Positions 42,527 through 51,452 of a stretch of 64,000 nucleotides of DNA are shown here, piece by piece. The notes beneath the pieces were generated by a model that saw nothing but the letters and a program-made list of their open reading frames with translations, was not told the origin of the DNA and did no database searches. The DNA is taken from NCBI RefSeq assembly GCF_036898465.1, contig NZ_JARUMJ010000001.1:8246001-8310000 (forward strand). Direction: 5' to 3'. A program made the position numbers and the translations under genes. Origin of the DNA: Streptomyces sp. B21-105. Its GTDB lineage: Bacteria > Actinomycetota > Actinomycetes > Streptomycetales > Streptomycetaceae. Numbering within the stretch: the first letter of the stretch is position 1; each line of letters starts with the position of its first letter.

Positions 42527-43537
42527 ATGCACCCGCTCGGTACACGCAGGACCTTGGTGGTAGCCGGCGTCGTCGCCGTCCTACCCCTGGCCGGCCTCGG
42601 GGTGACCACCCCGGCGAGTGCCGCCACCACGATCACGGTGGCCAGTGACGGCTCCGGGAACTACACCACCGTCCAGGCGGCGATCGCGGCAGCCCCGTCC
42701 GGAGCGATCATCAAGATCAAGCCGGGCACCTACCGCGGCCAGGTGTCCATCCCGGCGAGCAAGCCCGGCATCGTCCTGCAAGGCACGTCCGGGACCTCCA
42801 CCGACGTGGTGATCACCGGAAACGCCCCCGCGTCCACGGCCGGTACCGCGGGCAGCGCGACCGTACTCAACATGGCCAAGAACACCACGGTCACCGGCGT
42901 GACCATCGCCAACACGTACGACCGGCACGACAGCCAGGCACTGGCCCTGTACGCCGGCGGTGACCGGCAGGTCTACCGCAACGTGCGCCTGCTCGGCTAC
43001 CAGGACACCTTCCTGTCCTGGGGCGGCACGGGAAGCGCGCAGGTCCGTCAGTACGTCTACAAGAGCTACATCGAAGGCGCCGTCGACTTCATCTACGGCA
43101 ACGGCGCCCTGGTCGTCGACTCCACGACCATCCGCTCACTGGACCGCGGCAGCAGCAACAACGGCTACATCACCGCCGCGGCCACCAACGCCGCCAACCG
43201 GTACGGCATCCTGATCACCCGGTCGACGCTGGTGAGCTCGGCCGCGGCGCGGACCGTCGCCCTGGGACGCTGCTGGCACGCCGGCGGGGCGGCCGACGCG
43301 GTCGGTCAGGTACTGGTCCGCGACTCGACGCTGGGGGCCCACACGCGCCAGACCGGAGCCTGGCAGGACATGGGCGGCTTCTCCTGGAAGACCTGCCGGT
43401 TCAGCGAGTTCAACAACAGGGGCCCCGGCGTCAGCACCGGCACCACGGACCGTCCGCAGATCAGCGCCGCGACCGCGGCGAACTACACCTCGCAGAAGTA
43501 CCTGGCCGGAAGCGACGGCTGGAACCCAGTGCAGTAG
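42527..43537 (+). CDS. Secreted pectinesterase (CE8)
   Basis: 336 residues, GAAAGG before the ATG. Signal peptide LVVAGVVAVLPLAGLGVTTPASAA. The right-handed helix begins TITVASDGSGNYTTVQAAIAAAP. Active-site motifs: LLGYQDTFLSWGG (Gln and Asp), YIEGAVDFIYGNG (second catalytic Asp near 184) and ALGRCWH, where family members have LGRPW with the catalytic Arg. It demethylates pectin outside the cell. Together with the acetylesterase it forms a two-gene pectin-deesterifying operon. Confidence 0.93.
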   Translation: MHPLGTRRTLVVAGVVAVLPLAGLGVTTPASAATTITVASDGSGNYTTVQAAIAAAPSGAIIKIKPGTYRGQVSIPASKPGIVLQGTSGTSTDVVITGNAPASTAGTAGSATVLNMAKNTTVTGVTIANTYDRHDSQALALYAGGDRQVYRNVRLLGYQDTFLSWGGTGSAQVRQYVYKSYIEGAVDFIYGNGALVVDSTTIRSLDRGSSNNGYITAAATNAANRYGILITRSTLVSSAAARTVALGRCWHAGGAADAVGQVLVRDSTLGAHTRQTGAWQDMGGFSWKTCRFSEFNNRGPGVSTGTTDRPQISAATAANYTSQKYLAGSDGWNPVQ

Positions 43538-44095
43538 CCCGTCGCCGTCGCCGTCGCCGGGGGTGGGGGCGGGACGCAGGGCGGGCGTGGCCGCCTCGTC
43601 CCGTTCCCGCGGAGCGCCCAGGTCCGCGCCGTGGCCGCCGGCCGGTGGGGAGGCGGGAAGGACGCCATCCGCTTCTCGCGGATCCTGATTGCGCGGTGCG
43701 CGACCGTCTCCGGCCGCTTCTCCGCGTCTCTGTCGCGACCTTCCCGCCCCTTCCAGGACACCACGGGGACCACCCGGCCGCCAGGTCCGACCGGCCCCGA
43801 TCCCGGGGAGACCGGAGATTCGTTCCTGAACGAGGTCCGCACCCGCCCACCGTCACCCACGACAGCGGCGGGACACCGAGAAAGGTGGGCCGACCGGTGG
43901 GTACGGCCGCCCCGGCTCCGTGTAGGCAGCCTCGGACCCCGGCTCGGCAGCCCCGGACCCCGGCTCGGCAGCCCCGGACCCCGGCCCGGTCGCGCCGGCC
44001 ACAGGCGCACCCTGCCGCCACCGCGCCGACTGCCCCGGTGGCGGACCTGCCACCGACGGTGTGAACGTGGTATTCAACCGCCCGGAGAGGCAGTG
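43538..44095. other. Non-coding interval with a 21-bp tandem repeat
   Basis: No supported gene. Three 21-bp units (GGCAGCCCCGGACCCCGGCTC and variants) lie at 43925-43987. The right end is the leader of the beta-phosphoglucomutase remnant. Confidence 0.6.
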
Positions 44096-44236
44096 ATGAC
44101 GGCAATCCGGTTCCGCGACGTGCGCGCACCCGCGCTGAGGGACGTCGACGCGGTGGTGTGCGACGTCCGCGGGGACGGCCGCCCGGCGTCGCGGCACGGG
44201 AGCGAGCCGCGCACCGACGCGGAGGCACGACGGTGA
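44096..44236 (+). pseudogene. Beta-phosphoglucomutase-like HAD gene, N-terminal remnant
   Basis: 46 codons with GGAGAGG before the ATG. MTAIRFRDVRAPALRDVDAVVCDVRG resembles the start of HAD-family beta-phosphoglucomutases, where the last part would read DAVVFDxDG. Here the second catalytic Asp is replaced (CDVRG) and the frame ends after 20 unrelated residues, overlapping the GH65 start. GH65 phosphorylases commonly pair with this enzyme, which supports a deletion remnant. Confidence 0.5.
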
Positions 44237-46650
44237 CGGGCCGGATGTGGGAGTACCACGGCTACGACCCGGCCCAGGAGCGGCTGCGGGAGTCGTTGTG
44301 CACGCTGGGCAACGGCTACTTCGCCACCCGTGGGGCGCTCCCGGAGTGCACCGCTGACGACGTGCACTATCCGGGCACCTACGTGGCGGGCTGCTATGAC
44401 CGGCTCACCACGGACGTAGCGGGGCGCCGGGTGGAGAACGAGGACATGGTCAACGTCCCGAACTGGCTGCCGCTCCGGTTCCGCCTCGCGGGCGGGCAGT
44501 GGCTGACCCCCGACACGGCCCCGGTGCTCGACCACGCGCTGGTGCTCCACCCCGCCACCGGGCTCCTGGAGCGCCGGACACGGTACGGGCTCGGCGACGG
44601 GCGGGCGCTGGCGGTGCGGCAGCAGCGCCTCGTGCACATGGCCGACCCTCATCTGGCCGCCCTGCGCACCGAGTTCACGGCCGAGGGCGTCACCGGTGAC
44701 CTCGAGGTGGAGTCGGCTCTGGACGGTGGCGTCACCAACGCGGGGGTCCCGCGCTACCGGGACCTGGACGGCCGTCACCTCACCCGGGTGCGCACCGGGT
44801 CCGTCGAGCCGGACACGGTCTGGCTGTGCTGCCGTACCCGCACGTCCGACGTCCGGATCGGCATGGCGGCCCGACTGAGTGCCGCGTCGCCGGTCGCCGA
44901 CCGGCACGAGGGGTCGCGTGTCGGGGGGCGAGTGCGTCTGGGGCTGCGGCCGGGCCGGACCGTCACCGTCGACAAGAGCGTCGCCCTGCACACGTCCCGC
45001 GATCCCGCCATCAGCGACCCGCTGGACGCCGCGATCGACCGCGTCCGCGCGGCGCCCCCCTTCGACGAACTGCTCGACGGGCACCTGACGGCCTGGGACC
45101 ACCTGTGGCGGCGGGCCGAACTGGACGTTCCGGGTGAGGCCGGCGACATTCTGCGGCTGCATCTCTTCCACGTCCTGCAGACCCTCTCCCCGCACACGGC
45201 GGACCTGGACGCCGGCGTACCGGCACGAGGACTGCACGGCGAGGCGTATCGAGGCCACGTCTTCTGGGACGAGCTGTTCGTGCTGCCGTACCTGGACCTG
45301 CACTTCCCCGAGGTCTCCCGCGCCCTGCTGCGCTACCGGCACCGCCGTCTCGACCGCGCCTGCGCCGCGGCGCGGGCGATCGGCCGGCGCGGCGCGCTGT
45401 ACCCCTGGCAGAGCGGCAGCGACGGACGTGAGGAGACGCCACGACTGCATCTCAACCCGCGCTCGGGGCGCTGGCTGCCGGACCACTCGCACCTCCAGAG
45501 GCACATCGGCTCGGCGGTGGCGTACAACGTGTGGCGTTACTGCGAGGCCAGTGGGGACTCCGAGTTCCTGCACACCGAGGGCGCCGAGACGATGCTCCAG
45601 ATTGCCCGCTTCTGGTCCGACTCGGCCACCTGGGACGAGCGGCTCGGCCGGCACCGCATCCGGGGCGTGATGGGTCCCGACGAATACCACGACGCCTATC
45701 CCGACGCGCGGCAGCCGGGCCTCGACGACAACGCGTACACCAACGTCACCGCCGCCTGGGTGCTCGCCCGCACGCTCGACGTGCTGCGGACCCTGCCCGA
45801 CCCCCGGCGGCGCGAACTCGCCGAGCGCACCGGCCTGGACGACGCCGAGCTCGCACAGTGGGAGGACGTCTCCCGCACACTCCACGTGCCCTTCCACGAC
45901 GGCGTCGTCAGCCAGTTCGAAGGCTACGGCGATCTCGCCGAACTCGACTGGGAGGGCTACCGCGAGCGGTACGGCGACATCAGGCGCCTGGACCGGATCC
46001 TGGAAGCGGAGGGCGACACCGTCAACCACTACAAGGCGTCCAAACAGGCCGACGTCCTCATGCTCGGGTTCCTCTTCTCACCGGCCGAACTCCGAGCCCT
46101 CTTCGAGCGGTTGGGCCACCCGCTGGACGAGGACACCTGGAGCCGGACGGTCGACCACTATCTCGTGCGCACCAGCCACGGCTCCACGCTGAGCGGCCTG
46201 GTACACGGCTGGGTCCTGGCCCGCGCCCGGCGCGCCGAAGCGTGGACGTACTGCCAGGAAGCCCTGCGCGGGGACATCGCCGACCTCCAGGGCGGCACCA
46301 CCGGCGAGGGCATCCACCTGGGCGCCATGGCGGGCACCCTCGACCTCGTTCAGCGGGGACTGACCGGACTGGAGACCCGGGAGGGGGCACTGTGGCTCGA
46401 TCCGGTGCCGCTGCCCGAGCTGTCGTCCTACGGACTCTCCCTGCGCTACCAGGGCCACTGGGGGGTGCGGCTCCGTCTGGAGTGCGGTGCGCTGGACGTG
46501 ACGGTGCCGCCGTCCGACCGCTCACCCATCGACATCCGGCTGCCGGGCCGGGCGGTCAGGGTGCAACCGGGCGAGACGTGTCACCTCCTCCTCGACGCCG
46601 CGCCCGACGCCGTTCCCAAGGTCGTGCCTCGTCTCCGGGGAAAGGGGTGA
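44233..46650 (+). CDS. GH65 family glycoside phosphorylase/hydrolase (maltose/kojibiose/trehalose phosphorylase type)
   Basis: 805 residues from the GTG at 44233, seven bases after GGAGG. N-terminal beta-sandwich begins WEYHGYDPAQERLRESLCTLGNGYFATRGA. The alpha-helical barrel includes GHVFWDELFVLPYL, the general acid in IRGVMGPDEYHDAY (Glu near residue 480), HYKASKQADVLMLGFLF and the phosphate-site segment TSHGSTLSGLVHGW. It splits an alpha-linked glucose disaccharide, most likely with phosphate, giving beta-glucose 1-phosphate. The usual beta-phosphoglucomutase partner is reduced to a remnant just upstream. Cytoplasmic; no signal peptide. Confidence 0.92.
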   Translation: MTGRMWEYHGYDPAQERLRESLCTLGNGYFATRGALPECTADDVHYPGTYVAGCYDRLTTDVAGRRVENEDMVNVPNWLPLRFRLAGGQWLTPDTAPVLDHALVLHPATGLLERRTRYGLGDGRALAVRQQRLVHMADPHLAALRTEFTAEGVTGDLEVESALDGGVTNAGVPRYRDLDGRHLTRVRTGSVEPDTVWLCCRTRTSDVRIGMAARLSAASPVADRHEGSRVGGRVRLGLRPGRTVTVDKSVALHTSRDPAISDPLDAAIDRVRAAPPFDELLDGHLTAWDHLWRRAELDVPGEAGDILRLHLFHVLQTLSPHTADLDAGVPARGLHGEAYRGHVFWDELFVLPYLDLHFPEVSRALLRYRHRRLDRACAAARAIGRRGALYPWQSGSDGREETPRLHLNPRSGRWLPDHSHLQRHIGSAVAYNVWRYCEASGDSEFLHTEGAETMLQIARFWSDSATWDERLGRHRIRGVMGPDEYHDAYPDARQPGLDDNAYTNVTAAWVLARTLDVLRTLPDPRRRELAERTGLDDAELAQWEDVSRTLHVPFHDGVVSQFEGYGDLAELDWEGYRERYGDIRRLDRILEAEGDTVNHYKASKQADVLMLGFLFSPAELRALFERLGHPLDEDTWSRTVDHYLVRTSHGSTLSGLVHGWVLARARRAEAWTYCQEALRGDIADLQGGTTGEGIHLGAMAGTLDLVQRGLTGLETREGALWLDPVPLPELSSYGLSLRYQGHWGVRLRLECGALDVTVPPSDRSPIDIRLPGRAVRVQPGETCHLLLDAAPDAVPKVVPRLRGKG

Positions 46651-46658
46651 ACGACATG

Positions 46659-46706
46659 TCCGGGTCCGGGCCGAGGTCCGGGTCCGGGTCCGGGTCCGGG
46701 TCCGGG
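46659..46706 (+). repeat. Hexanucleotide TCCGGG repeat
   Basis: About seven units, one interrupted. It lies in the 271-bp gap (46651-46921) after the GH65 gene, which otherwise shows nothing. Confidence 0.8.
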
Positions 46707-46921
46707 AGGAGCGAAAGGCCTCTCGTCGGCGTCCCGCCGGCCATTCGCGAAGGGCGATTCCCGTCTCCTCCACTGTTCTCCGGCGCCCCCGGGCGCGTGC
46801 GGTGACGGCCGAGGGGGCGGGGGAAGCGCAGGGTGGGCGACGACAGGGGGGAGCGGGCGACGAACGGTGGGCGGTTGCCTCGTCGAGCGGTCACCCCTGT
46901 ACGTCCTCCCCCGGAGCGACG

Positions 46922-47800
46922 TCAGGCCGGCGCGTTCAGCAGGTCGGCCAGCACGTCGGGTCGTTCCAGGGCGATGAAGTGCCCCGCCTCGGCGATCTGT
47001 GTGAAGGCGGCGGCCGGCAGCAGTCTCCTGTTGGCCTCCCGGTCCGAGGGCCGGGACCAGTCCTTCTCGCCGTAGACGAGGTGGACGGGGGCCTTGACCT
47101 CGGGGTAGCGCGAGCGGGCCGCGACGAGGGTGGGCAGGGCCTGGTACACGGCTCGGGCGACGGCCGGGTAGCCGGGGCGCGCGCCCACCCGGAGGAGCTC
47201 GTCCACGTAGTCCTCCCGTAGAGCGGTCCTGTCGCTGAGGCCGCCTTGCAGGATCTTGCGGAGGGCGGGCCTGGGCTCCACCCCGGCGATCACCGGGCCC
47301 ACCCCGGGAGTGAGGACACCGCCGACCACCACGCGGGCGAGGAGTGAGGACCGGGCGATCCCGCCGGGGAAGTCGTAGGTGTTGACCGCGACGACGCGCC
47401 GCACGCGCTCCGGCAGATCGGCCGCGGTGGTCAGGGCGAGCACCGCCCCCATGGACTCCCCGACCAGTGTGACGTCGTGCAGGTCGAGCTCGGTGAGGAG
47501 CCGTTCGACGCCCGCGCGCATGGCCGGCTCGTCGTACGAGGCGCCGGGCACGATCTCGGAGTGGCCCATCCCCGGCAGGTCGAGGGCGTACACGGTGTAC
47601 CGGTCCGCGACCAGCGGGACGAGGTGGCGGAAGTGCTCGGCCTGGGTGCGCACGGTGTGGAGCAGGACGAGGGGGGCGCCGCTGCCCGCCTTGAGGTAGC
47701 GCAGGGTTCCCTCGCGGCCGTGTCCGTCCGCGCGTGGGGCGATCGTGTGGCTGGTGGTCTCCGGAATGTGCATCGTGGGACGTGACTCCTGGGCGGGCAT
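46922..47800 (-). CDS. Alpha/beta-fold hydrolase
   Basis: 292 residues from the ATG at 47800, with AAGGAG upstream. Oxyanion region LVLLHTVRTQAEHF (the usual HGxP is replaced by HTVR), ALDLPGMGHSE, nucleophile elbow VTLVGESMGAVLAL (Ser), acid VYGEKDWSRP and His in AEAGHFIALERPD. Complete catalytic triad; resembles haloalkane- or ester-type hydrolases. The gap 47801-48189 upstream holds no gene. Substrate unknown. Confidence 0.88.
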   Translation of the reverse strand: MPAQESRPTMHIPETTSHTIAPRADGHGREGTLRYLKAGSGAPLVLLHTVRTQAEHFRHLVPLVADRYTVYALDLPGMGHSEIVPGASYDEPAMRAGVERLLTELDLHDVTLVGESMGAVLALTTAADLPERVRRVVAVNTYDFPGGIARSSLLARVVVGGVLTPGVGPVIAGVEPRPALRKILQGGLSDRTALREDYVDELLRVGARPGYPAVARAVYQALPTLVAARSRYPEVKAPVHLVYGEKDWSRPSDREANRRLLPAAAFTQIAEAGHFIALERPDVLADLLNAPA

Positions 47801-48189
47801 CTCGACGACTCCTTGTGTGTGAAGGGGGTTGTCAGCTGCTCGCTCTGGAGCATGCATAACGTCGTTTCAGTTCGATCGTGTGATGGTCGGCTTCTGGGCT
47901 TGCGGCGCGATGGGTCGTTCGGGCTACGGTGACCGTGCGGTCTGGGAGGCCGGGTAGGGCGCCGGTGTGCGGGGCCCCCGCTCCACCAGCGAGATGGCTC
48001 GGGGCCTCCCCGTCACCTTTGGCCTCACCCATATGTCCAGGTCGTGAGGGAGCCGGCCTCCCGGGTTCGGACCACGCACCGGATGCGTGTCGCTGCCCCG
48101 GGGTCGAGTACGCCGGTAACCAGTGCGCCCAAGACCGTCCGGGGCGTGCGGCTGAGCAGGACCCACTTCTGCTCAGTCCACAGGAACGG

Positions 48190-48891
48190 TTACTTCGACA
48201 GTTGGGGGTACAGCGCGGACGGGTCGCCGGCCAGGCCTGCCTTGACCTGGCGCGAGATGTCGTCGGCGAGCACCTCGTGCGCTCCCGCCTCGACCCCGTC
48301 GAGGGCGAGTGCGGCGACGTCACGCGGGTCGGACTTGGGCGCGTCGACGCCGGCCGCGAGGTCCGTGTCCACGTATCCCACGTGCAGTCCGGTGACGGAG
48401 ATGCCGCGCGGCAGCAGTTCCAGGCGCAGGGAGTTGGTCTGCGACCACAGGGCGGCCTTGGAGGCGCTGTAGGAGCCGCCGAGGGCGATCCAGGAGAGCA
48501 CCGAGTGCACGTTGAGGAGGTGGCCGCCGCCGTTGCGCTCGATGACGGGGACGAAGGCCCGGGTGACCAGCAGCGGACCGTAGAAGTTGGTCTCGAACTC
48601 CCGGCGTACGTCGTCGACGGGGGAGTCGAGGAAGGACGCGCCGACCGAGGCGCCCGCGTTGTTGATCAGCACGGTGACGTCCCCGGCCTGTGCGGCGGCG
48701 GCCGCCACGGAGGCCGGGTCGGTGACCTCCAGCGCCACCGGGACGGCGTCGGGGTGCGTCACGCCGCGCGGGTCCCGGGCCGTGGCGTAGACCTTGCCGG
48801 CGCCGCGGGCGTAGAGCTCCTCCACCAGTGCCTTGCCTATGCCGCGGCTGCCGCCGGTGACGAAGACGTTTGCGCCCTTCAAAGCGGTCAT
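48190..48891 (-). CDS. Short-chain dehydrogenase/reductase
   Basis: 233 residues from the ATG at 48891, GGAGG upstream. Cofactor motif VFVTGGSRGIGKAL, NNAGASVG, catalytic Ser in LLNVHSVLSW and YSASKAAL (YxxxK) are intact. Divergent from the TetR gene at 49.5 kb, with several copies of an AAACCG/CGGTTT operator between them, so almost certainly under its control. Physiological substrate unknown. Confidence 0.92.
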   Translation of the reverse strand: MTALKGANVFVTGGSRGIGKALVEELYARGAGKVYATARDPRGVTHPDAVPVALEVTDPASVAAAAAQAGDVTVLINNAGASVGASFLDSPVDDVRREFETNFYGPLLVTRAFVPVIERNGGGHLLNVHSVLSWIALGGSYSASKAALWSQTNSLRLELLPRGISVTGLHVGYVDTDLAAGVDAPKSDPRDVAALALDGVEAGAHEVLADDISRQVKAGLAGDPSALYPQLSK

Positions 48892-48911
48892 GACTGCCTC
48901 CACAGAGTGAG

Positions 48912-48949
48912 AAACCGATCTGTTTCCACTACGGTAAACCGTTCGGTTT
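48912..48949 (-). promoter_or_regulatory. Two TetR-type operators upstream of the SDR gene
   Basis: AAACCGATCTGTTT (48912-48925) and AAACCGTTCGGTTT (48936-48949), starts 24 bp apart, lie 21-58 bp upstream of the SDR ATG. Confidence 0.75.
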
Positions 48950-49048
48950 CCCGTGGCAAGCTCCGAGGGGTGCGCGATGTCGCCCGGTGTCCGCGTTGGA
49001 GGCCGGGCGGCTGCCGGGCCGGCGGCGCCCCGTTCGCTTGCGCCGTGG

Positions 49049-49087
49049 AAACCGATCCGTCTTCCTGAGGTGGAAGCAGATCGGTTT
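49049..49087. promoter_or_regulatory. Two degenerate copies of the same operator
   Basis: AAACCGATCCGTCT (49049-49062) and AAGCAGATCGGTTT (49074-49087) resemble the consensus AAACCGATCGGTTT and are 25 bp apart, mirroring the pair at 48.9 kb. Confidence 0.5.
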
Positions 49088-49110
49088 CCGGGCTGACCGG
49101 CTGATCGTCG

Positions 49111-49148
49111 GCCTGTGGCCTGTGGCCTGTGGCCTGTGGCCTGTGGCC
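49111..49148. repeat. 7-bp GCCTGTG tandem repeat
   Basis: Five copies in the SDR-TetR interval; no coding role seen. Confidence 0.85.
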
Positions 49149-49171
49149 TGGGCCAGCGGCTAAGGGGAAAA

Positions 49172-49434
49172 GTGAGTACTGCCTTCGATCGTGGGGTGAC
49201 CGCCTTCGGGGCATCGGATTCGGGTCGCCGCGACTCACGCGCCGTCCGCTGGTGGGTGCTTGTCGTGCTGGGCGCGGCGCAGCTCATTGGTTTACGCCGA
49301 TGCGACGGTCGTGAGCATCGCGCTGCCCGCGGCGCAACACGACCTCGGCTTCAGTGGCGGCAGTCGGCGGTGGGTTCCTGCCTCTCGGCCGTGGGCTGCG
49401 TCGAAGACCGGCCCGGGCGGGGGCAAGCCGTAAA
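49172..49434 (+). pseudogene. Frameshifted N-terminal remnant of an MFS (DHA2-type) transporter
   Basis: A GTG at 49172 leads to AVRWWVLVVLGAAQLI, the first helix of drug-type MFS proteins. After a frameshift near 49290 the next frame reads VYADATVVSIALPAAQHDLGFS, the conserved start of the second segment (usual form: LDATVVNIALP...DLGFS). It then ends at 49434, just before the TetR operator. Only about 80 of some 500 residues remain. TetR genes of this type often control such pumps. Confidence 0.65.
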
Positions 49435-49445
49435 CCGATCGGTTT
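49432..49445 (+). promoter_or_regulatory. Perfect TetR operator before the TetR gene
   Basis: AAACCGATCGGTTT is a perfect 14-bp palindrome 32 bp before the ATG, implying autoregulation. Confidence 0.8.
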
Positions 49446-49477
49446 TCAATTGGCCGTCGTCGAGTTAACCTCGCACC

Positions 49478-50047
49478 ATGAGCACAGACGTGAAGCAGAG
49501 TCCCCGGGAACGGCTGCTGGCGGCAGCGGCCACGCTCACCTACCGAGACGGTGTCGGTATCGGCGTCGACGCGCTGTGCAAGGCGGCGGGGGTGTCGAAA
49601 CGCTCCATGTACCAGCTGTTCGAGAGCAAGGACGAACTGCTCGCGGCGAGCCTGGAGGAACGCGCCTCCGTCTACGTGGCGACCCTCCTGCCGACGGCGG
49701 ACGGCGACCGTTCCCCCCGTGAGCGGATCATGCACGTCTTCGACCGGCTGGCGGAACAGGCGGGCGCGCCCGACTTCCAGGGCTGCCGATACCTCACCGT
49801 GCAGATCGAGCTCAAGGACCGGAGTCACCCGGCGAGCCGGGTGGCCCACCGGGTCAAGGAGAGCCTGACCGGCTACTTCCGTTCCGAGGCCGAGCAGGGC
49901 GGCGCGCGCGACCCCGACCTGCTGGCCCGGCAACTGATCCTGGTCTTCGACGGCGTCAGTGCCCGTGCCGGGATCAAGGCCGACACGCCGGCAGGGCTCG
50001 TCGCTCCCACGGTGACCGTCCTGCTCGACGCGGCAGGCATGCGCTGA
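49478..50047 (+). CDS. TetR/AcrR-family repressor
   Basis: 189 residues. Helix-turn-helix RERLLAAAATLTYRDGVGIGVDALCKAAGVSKRSMYQLFESKDELLAASL (about 10-60). The C-terminal domain includes FQGCRYLTVQIELKDRSHPA, a form seen in regulators of reductases and efflux pumps. Divergent from the SDR gene with shared operators; the intervening MFS gene has decayed. A strong hairpin follows its stop. Confidence 0.92.
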   Translation: MSTDVKQSPRERLLAAAATLTYRDGVGIGVDALCKAAGVSKRSMYQLFESKDELLAASLEERASVYVATLLPTADGDRSPRERIMHVFDRLAEQAGAPDFQGCRYLTVQIELKDRSHPASRVAHRVKESLTGYFRSEAEQGGARDPDLLARQLILVFDGVSARAGIKADTPAGLVAPTVTVLLDAAGMR

Positions 50048-50048
50048 C

Positions 50049-50080
50049 GCCCCGCCTCCGCGTGCTCGCGGATGCGGGGC
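50049..50080. terminator. Terminator after the TetR gene
   Basis: GCCCCGC-C-TCCGCG pairs with CGCGGA-T-GCGGGGC around a 4-base loop, two bases after the stop. 50081-50225 holds only short direct repeats of CGTCACCCCGGCACCG type. Confidence 0.85.
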
Positions 50081-50225
50081 GCCGTCGCCTCTCCGGCCGG
50101 TCGGCGCGCGGCTCGACGGGATCGGACACCGGGTGGCATCGCCTCCACCCGGCTCGAACCACGCGCCTACCGGGGTGCGTATCCCGGCACCGCGTCACCC
50201 CGTCACCCCGGCACCGCGTCTCCGG

Positions 50226-51452
50226 TCAGGCGGCGGACGGTAGGCCCGCGCCGGCCACGCCGCTCATGATGGCGCTGATGATGCCCGGCTGAGTCACCGT
50301 GAGGGAGCGCCGGTCGAACAGCCCGAACCCGTACCGGGCGGTTGCGCCGTTGTCCCAGTAGATGGTGGCCGCCCCGTACTTCTTGGCCGTGGCGGTGACG
50401 GCCCGGGCGAAGTCCGCACGGTACCTGTTGTTCGACGAGTCGAACGACGACTTGTCGATCGAGCCGTATTCACCGACGACCACCGGATACCCCTTGGTGG
50501 CGAATGCGTCGTACATCATCTTCAGTTGCGCGTCCAGGTAGTCTTCCTGCCCCCAGGTCGACTTCTTCGACGGATCGGTCGCCGCCCGTCCCCACTGCGT
50601 GATGGTGCCGCTCTCCTCCCCGGCGAAGTCCCACGGGGCATAGTGGTGAACGGAGATCATGATGCGCCGCTCGTTGGCGGGAACGGACGAGGAGCGATAC
50701 TGGTCGGACGGGAGCGTGAAGCCGTAATTCCCGGCGGTGTAATCGATGTTCGTGTTCCAGCCGGCGATGAGAAGCCACCGCGAAGCGTTGTTGCCGCCCG
50801 TTTTCCGCACGGTGTCCACGAAGATCTGGTTGTAACTGTTGATGTTCGAGTAGCACGGTTGGGTCGGGCGGCCGTACTGCCCGTCGAACTCCTCGTTCAT
50901 GGACTCCAGGATCAGGCGCTGGTCATAGTTCTTGAACTTGTTCGCGATCTGCTGCCAAGCCTTCTGGTACTTCGCCTTGATCGTCGTCTGGGACGCTGAA
51001 TCACAGATCAGCCAGGAGCCGTTGACGTTCTTGTAGCCGTCGCCGTGCATGTTGATCAGAACATGCAGACCCCTGTTGTAGGCGTAGTTGACGACTTCTT
51101 GGATCCTGTTCAGCCAGGAGGGATTGATCGTGTAATTCGGCCCGGGCCCTATGGCGCCCAGGTAGGAGACCGGGATCCGGATCGTTTTGAAGCCTGCAGA
51201 CCGCACTTTGTCGATGAGGGCCTGCGTGACGACCGGCTGGCCCCACGCCGTTTCGCTGGGGTATCCGTTGGTGGTGGCTTCGAGTTGGTTGCCCAGATTC
51301 CAGCCCGCGCCCATGTCGGCCACGATCTGTGAGGCGCTCGACTGCGCCGCGGTATCGGCCGATGCCGCATTCGTCGCGCCGTACACGGATGCGGCAACCG
51401 CCAACAGGGCGGCAAGGAAGCTGACTCTGATCTTCCCTGTCAGTGAAACCAT
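50226..51452 (-). CDS. Secreted GH5 endoglucanase (cellulase)
   Basis: 408 residues from the ATG at 51452 (GAGAGGAAAG upstream). Signal peptide GKIRVSFLAALLAVAASVYGATNAASA. The catalytic barrel starts IVADMGAGWNLGNQLEATTNGYPSETAWGQP; the acid/base Glu is in LILESMNEEFDG (about residue 185), IMISVHHYAPWDF follows, and the nucleophile Glu is in YPVVVGEYGS (about 327). No carbohydrate-binding module. A CebR-type operator and promoter lie about 490-550 bp upstream, so the message has a long leader. Confidence 0.93.
   Translation of the reverse strand: MVSLTGKIRVSFLAALLAVAASVYGATNAASADTAAQSSASQIVADMGAGWNLGNQLEATTNGYPSETAWGQPVVTQALIDKVRSAGFKTIRIPVSYLGAIGPGPNYTINPSWLNRIQEVVNYAYNRGLHVLINMHGDGYKNVNGSWLICDSASQTTIKAKYQKAWQQIANKFKNYDQRLILESMNEEFDGQYGRPTQPCYSNINSYNQIFVDTVRKTGGNNASRWLLIAGWNTNIDYTAGNYGFTLPSDQYRSSSVPANERRIMISVHHYAPWDFAGEESGTITQWGRAATDPSKKSTWGQEDYLDAQLKMMYDAFATKGYPVVVGEYGSIDKSSFDSSNNRYRADFARAVTATAKKYGAATIYWDNGATARYGFGLFDRRSLTVTQPGIISAIMSGVAGAGLPSAA

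Noticed and set aside
44074..46029. 651-codon minus-strand frame
   Set aside because: Antisense of the GH65 gene.
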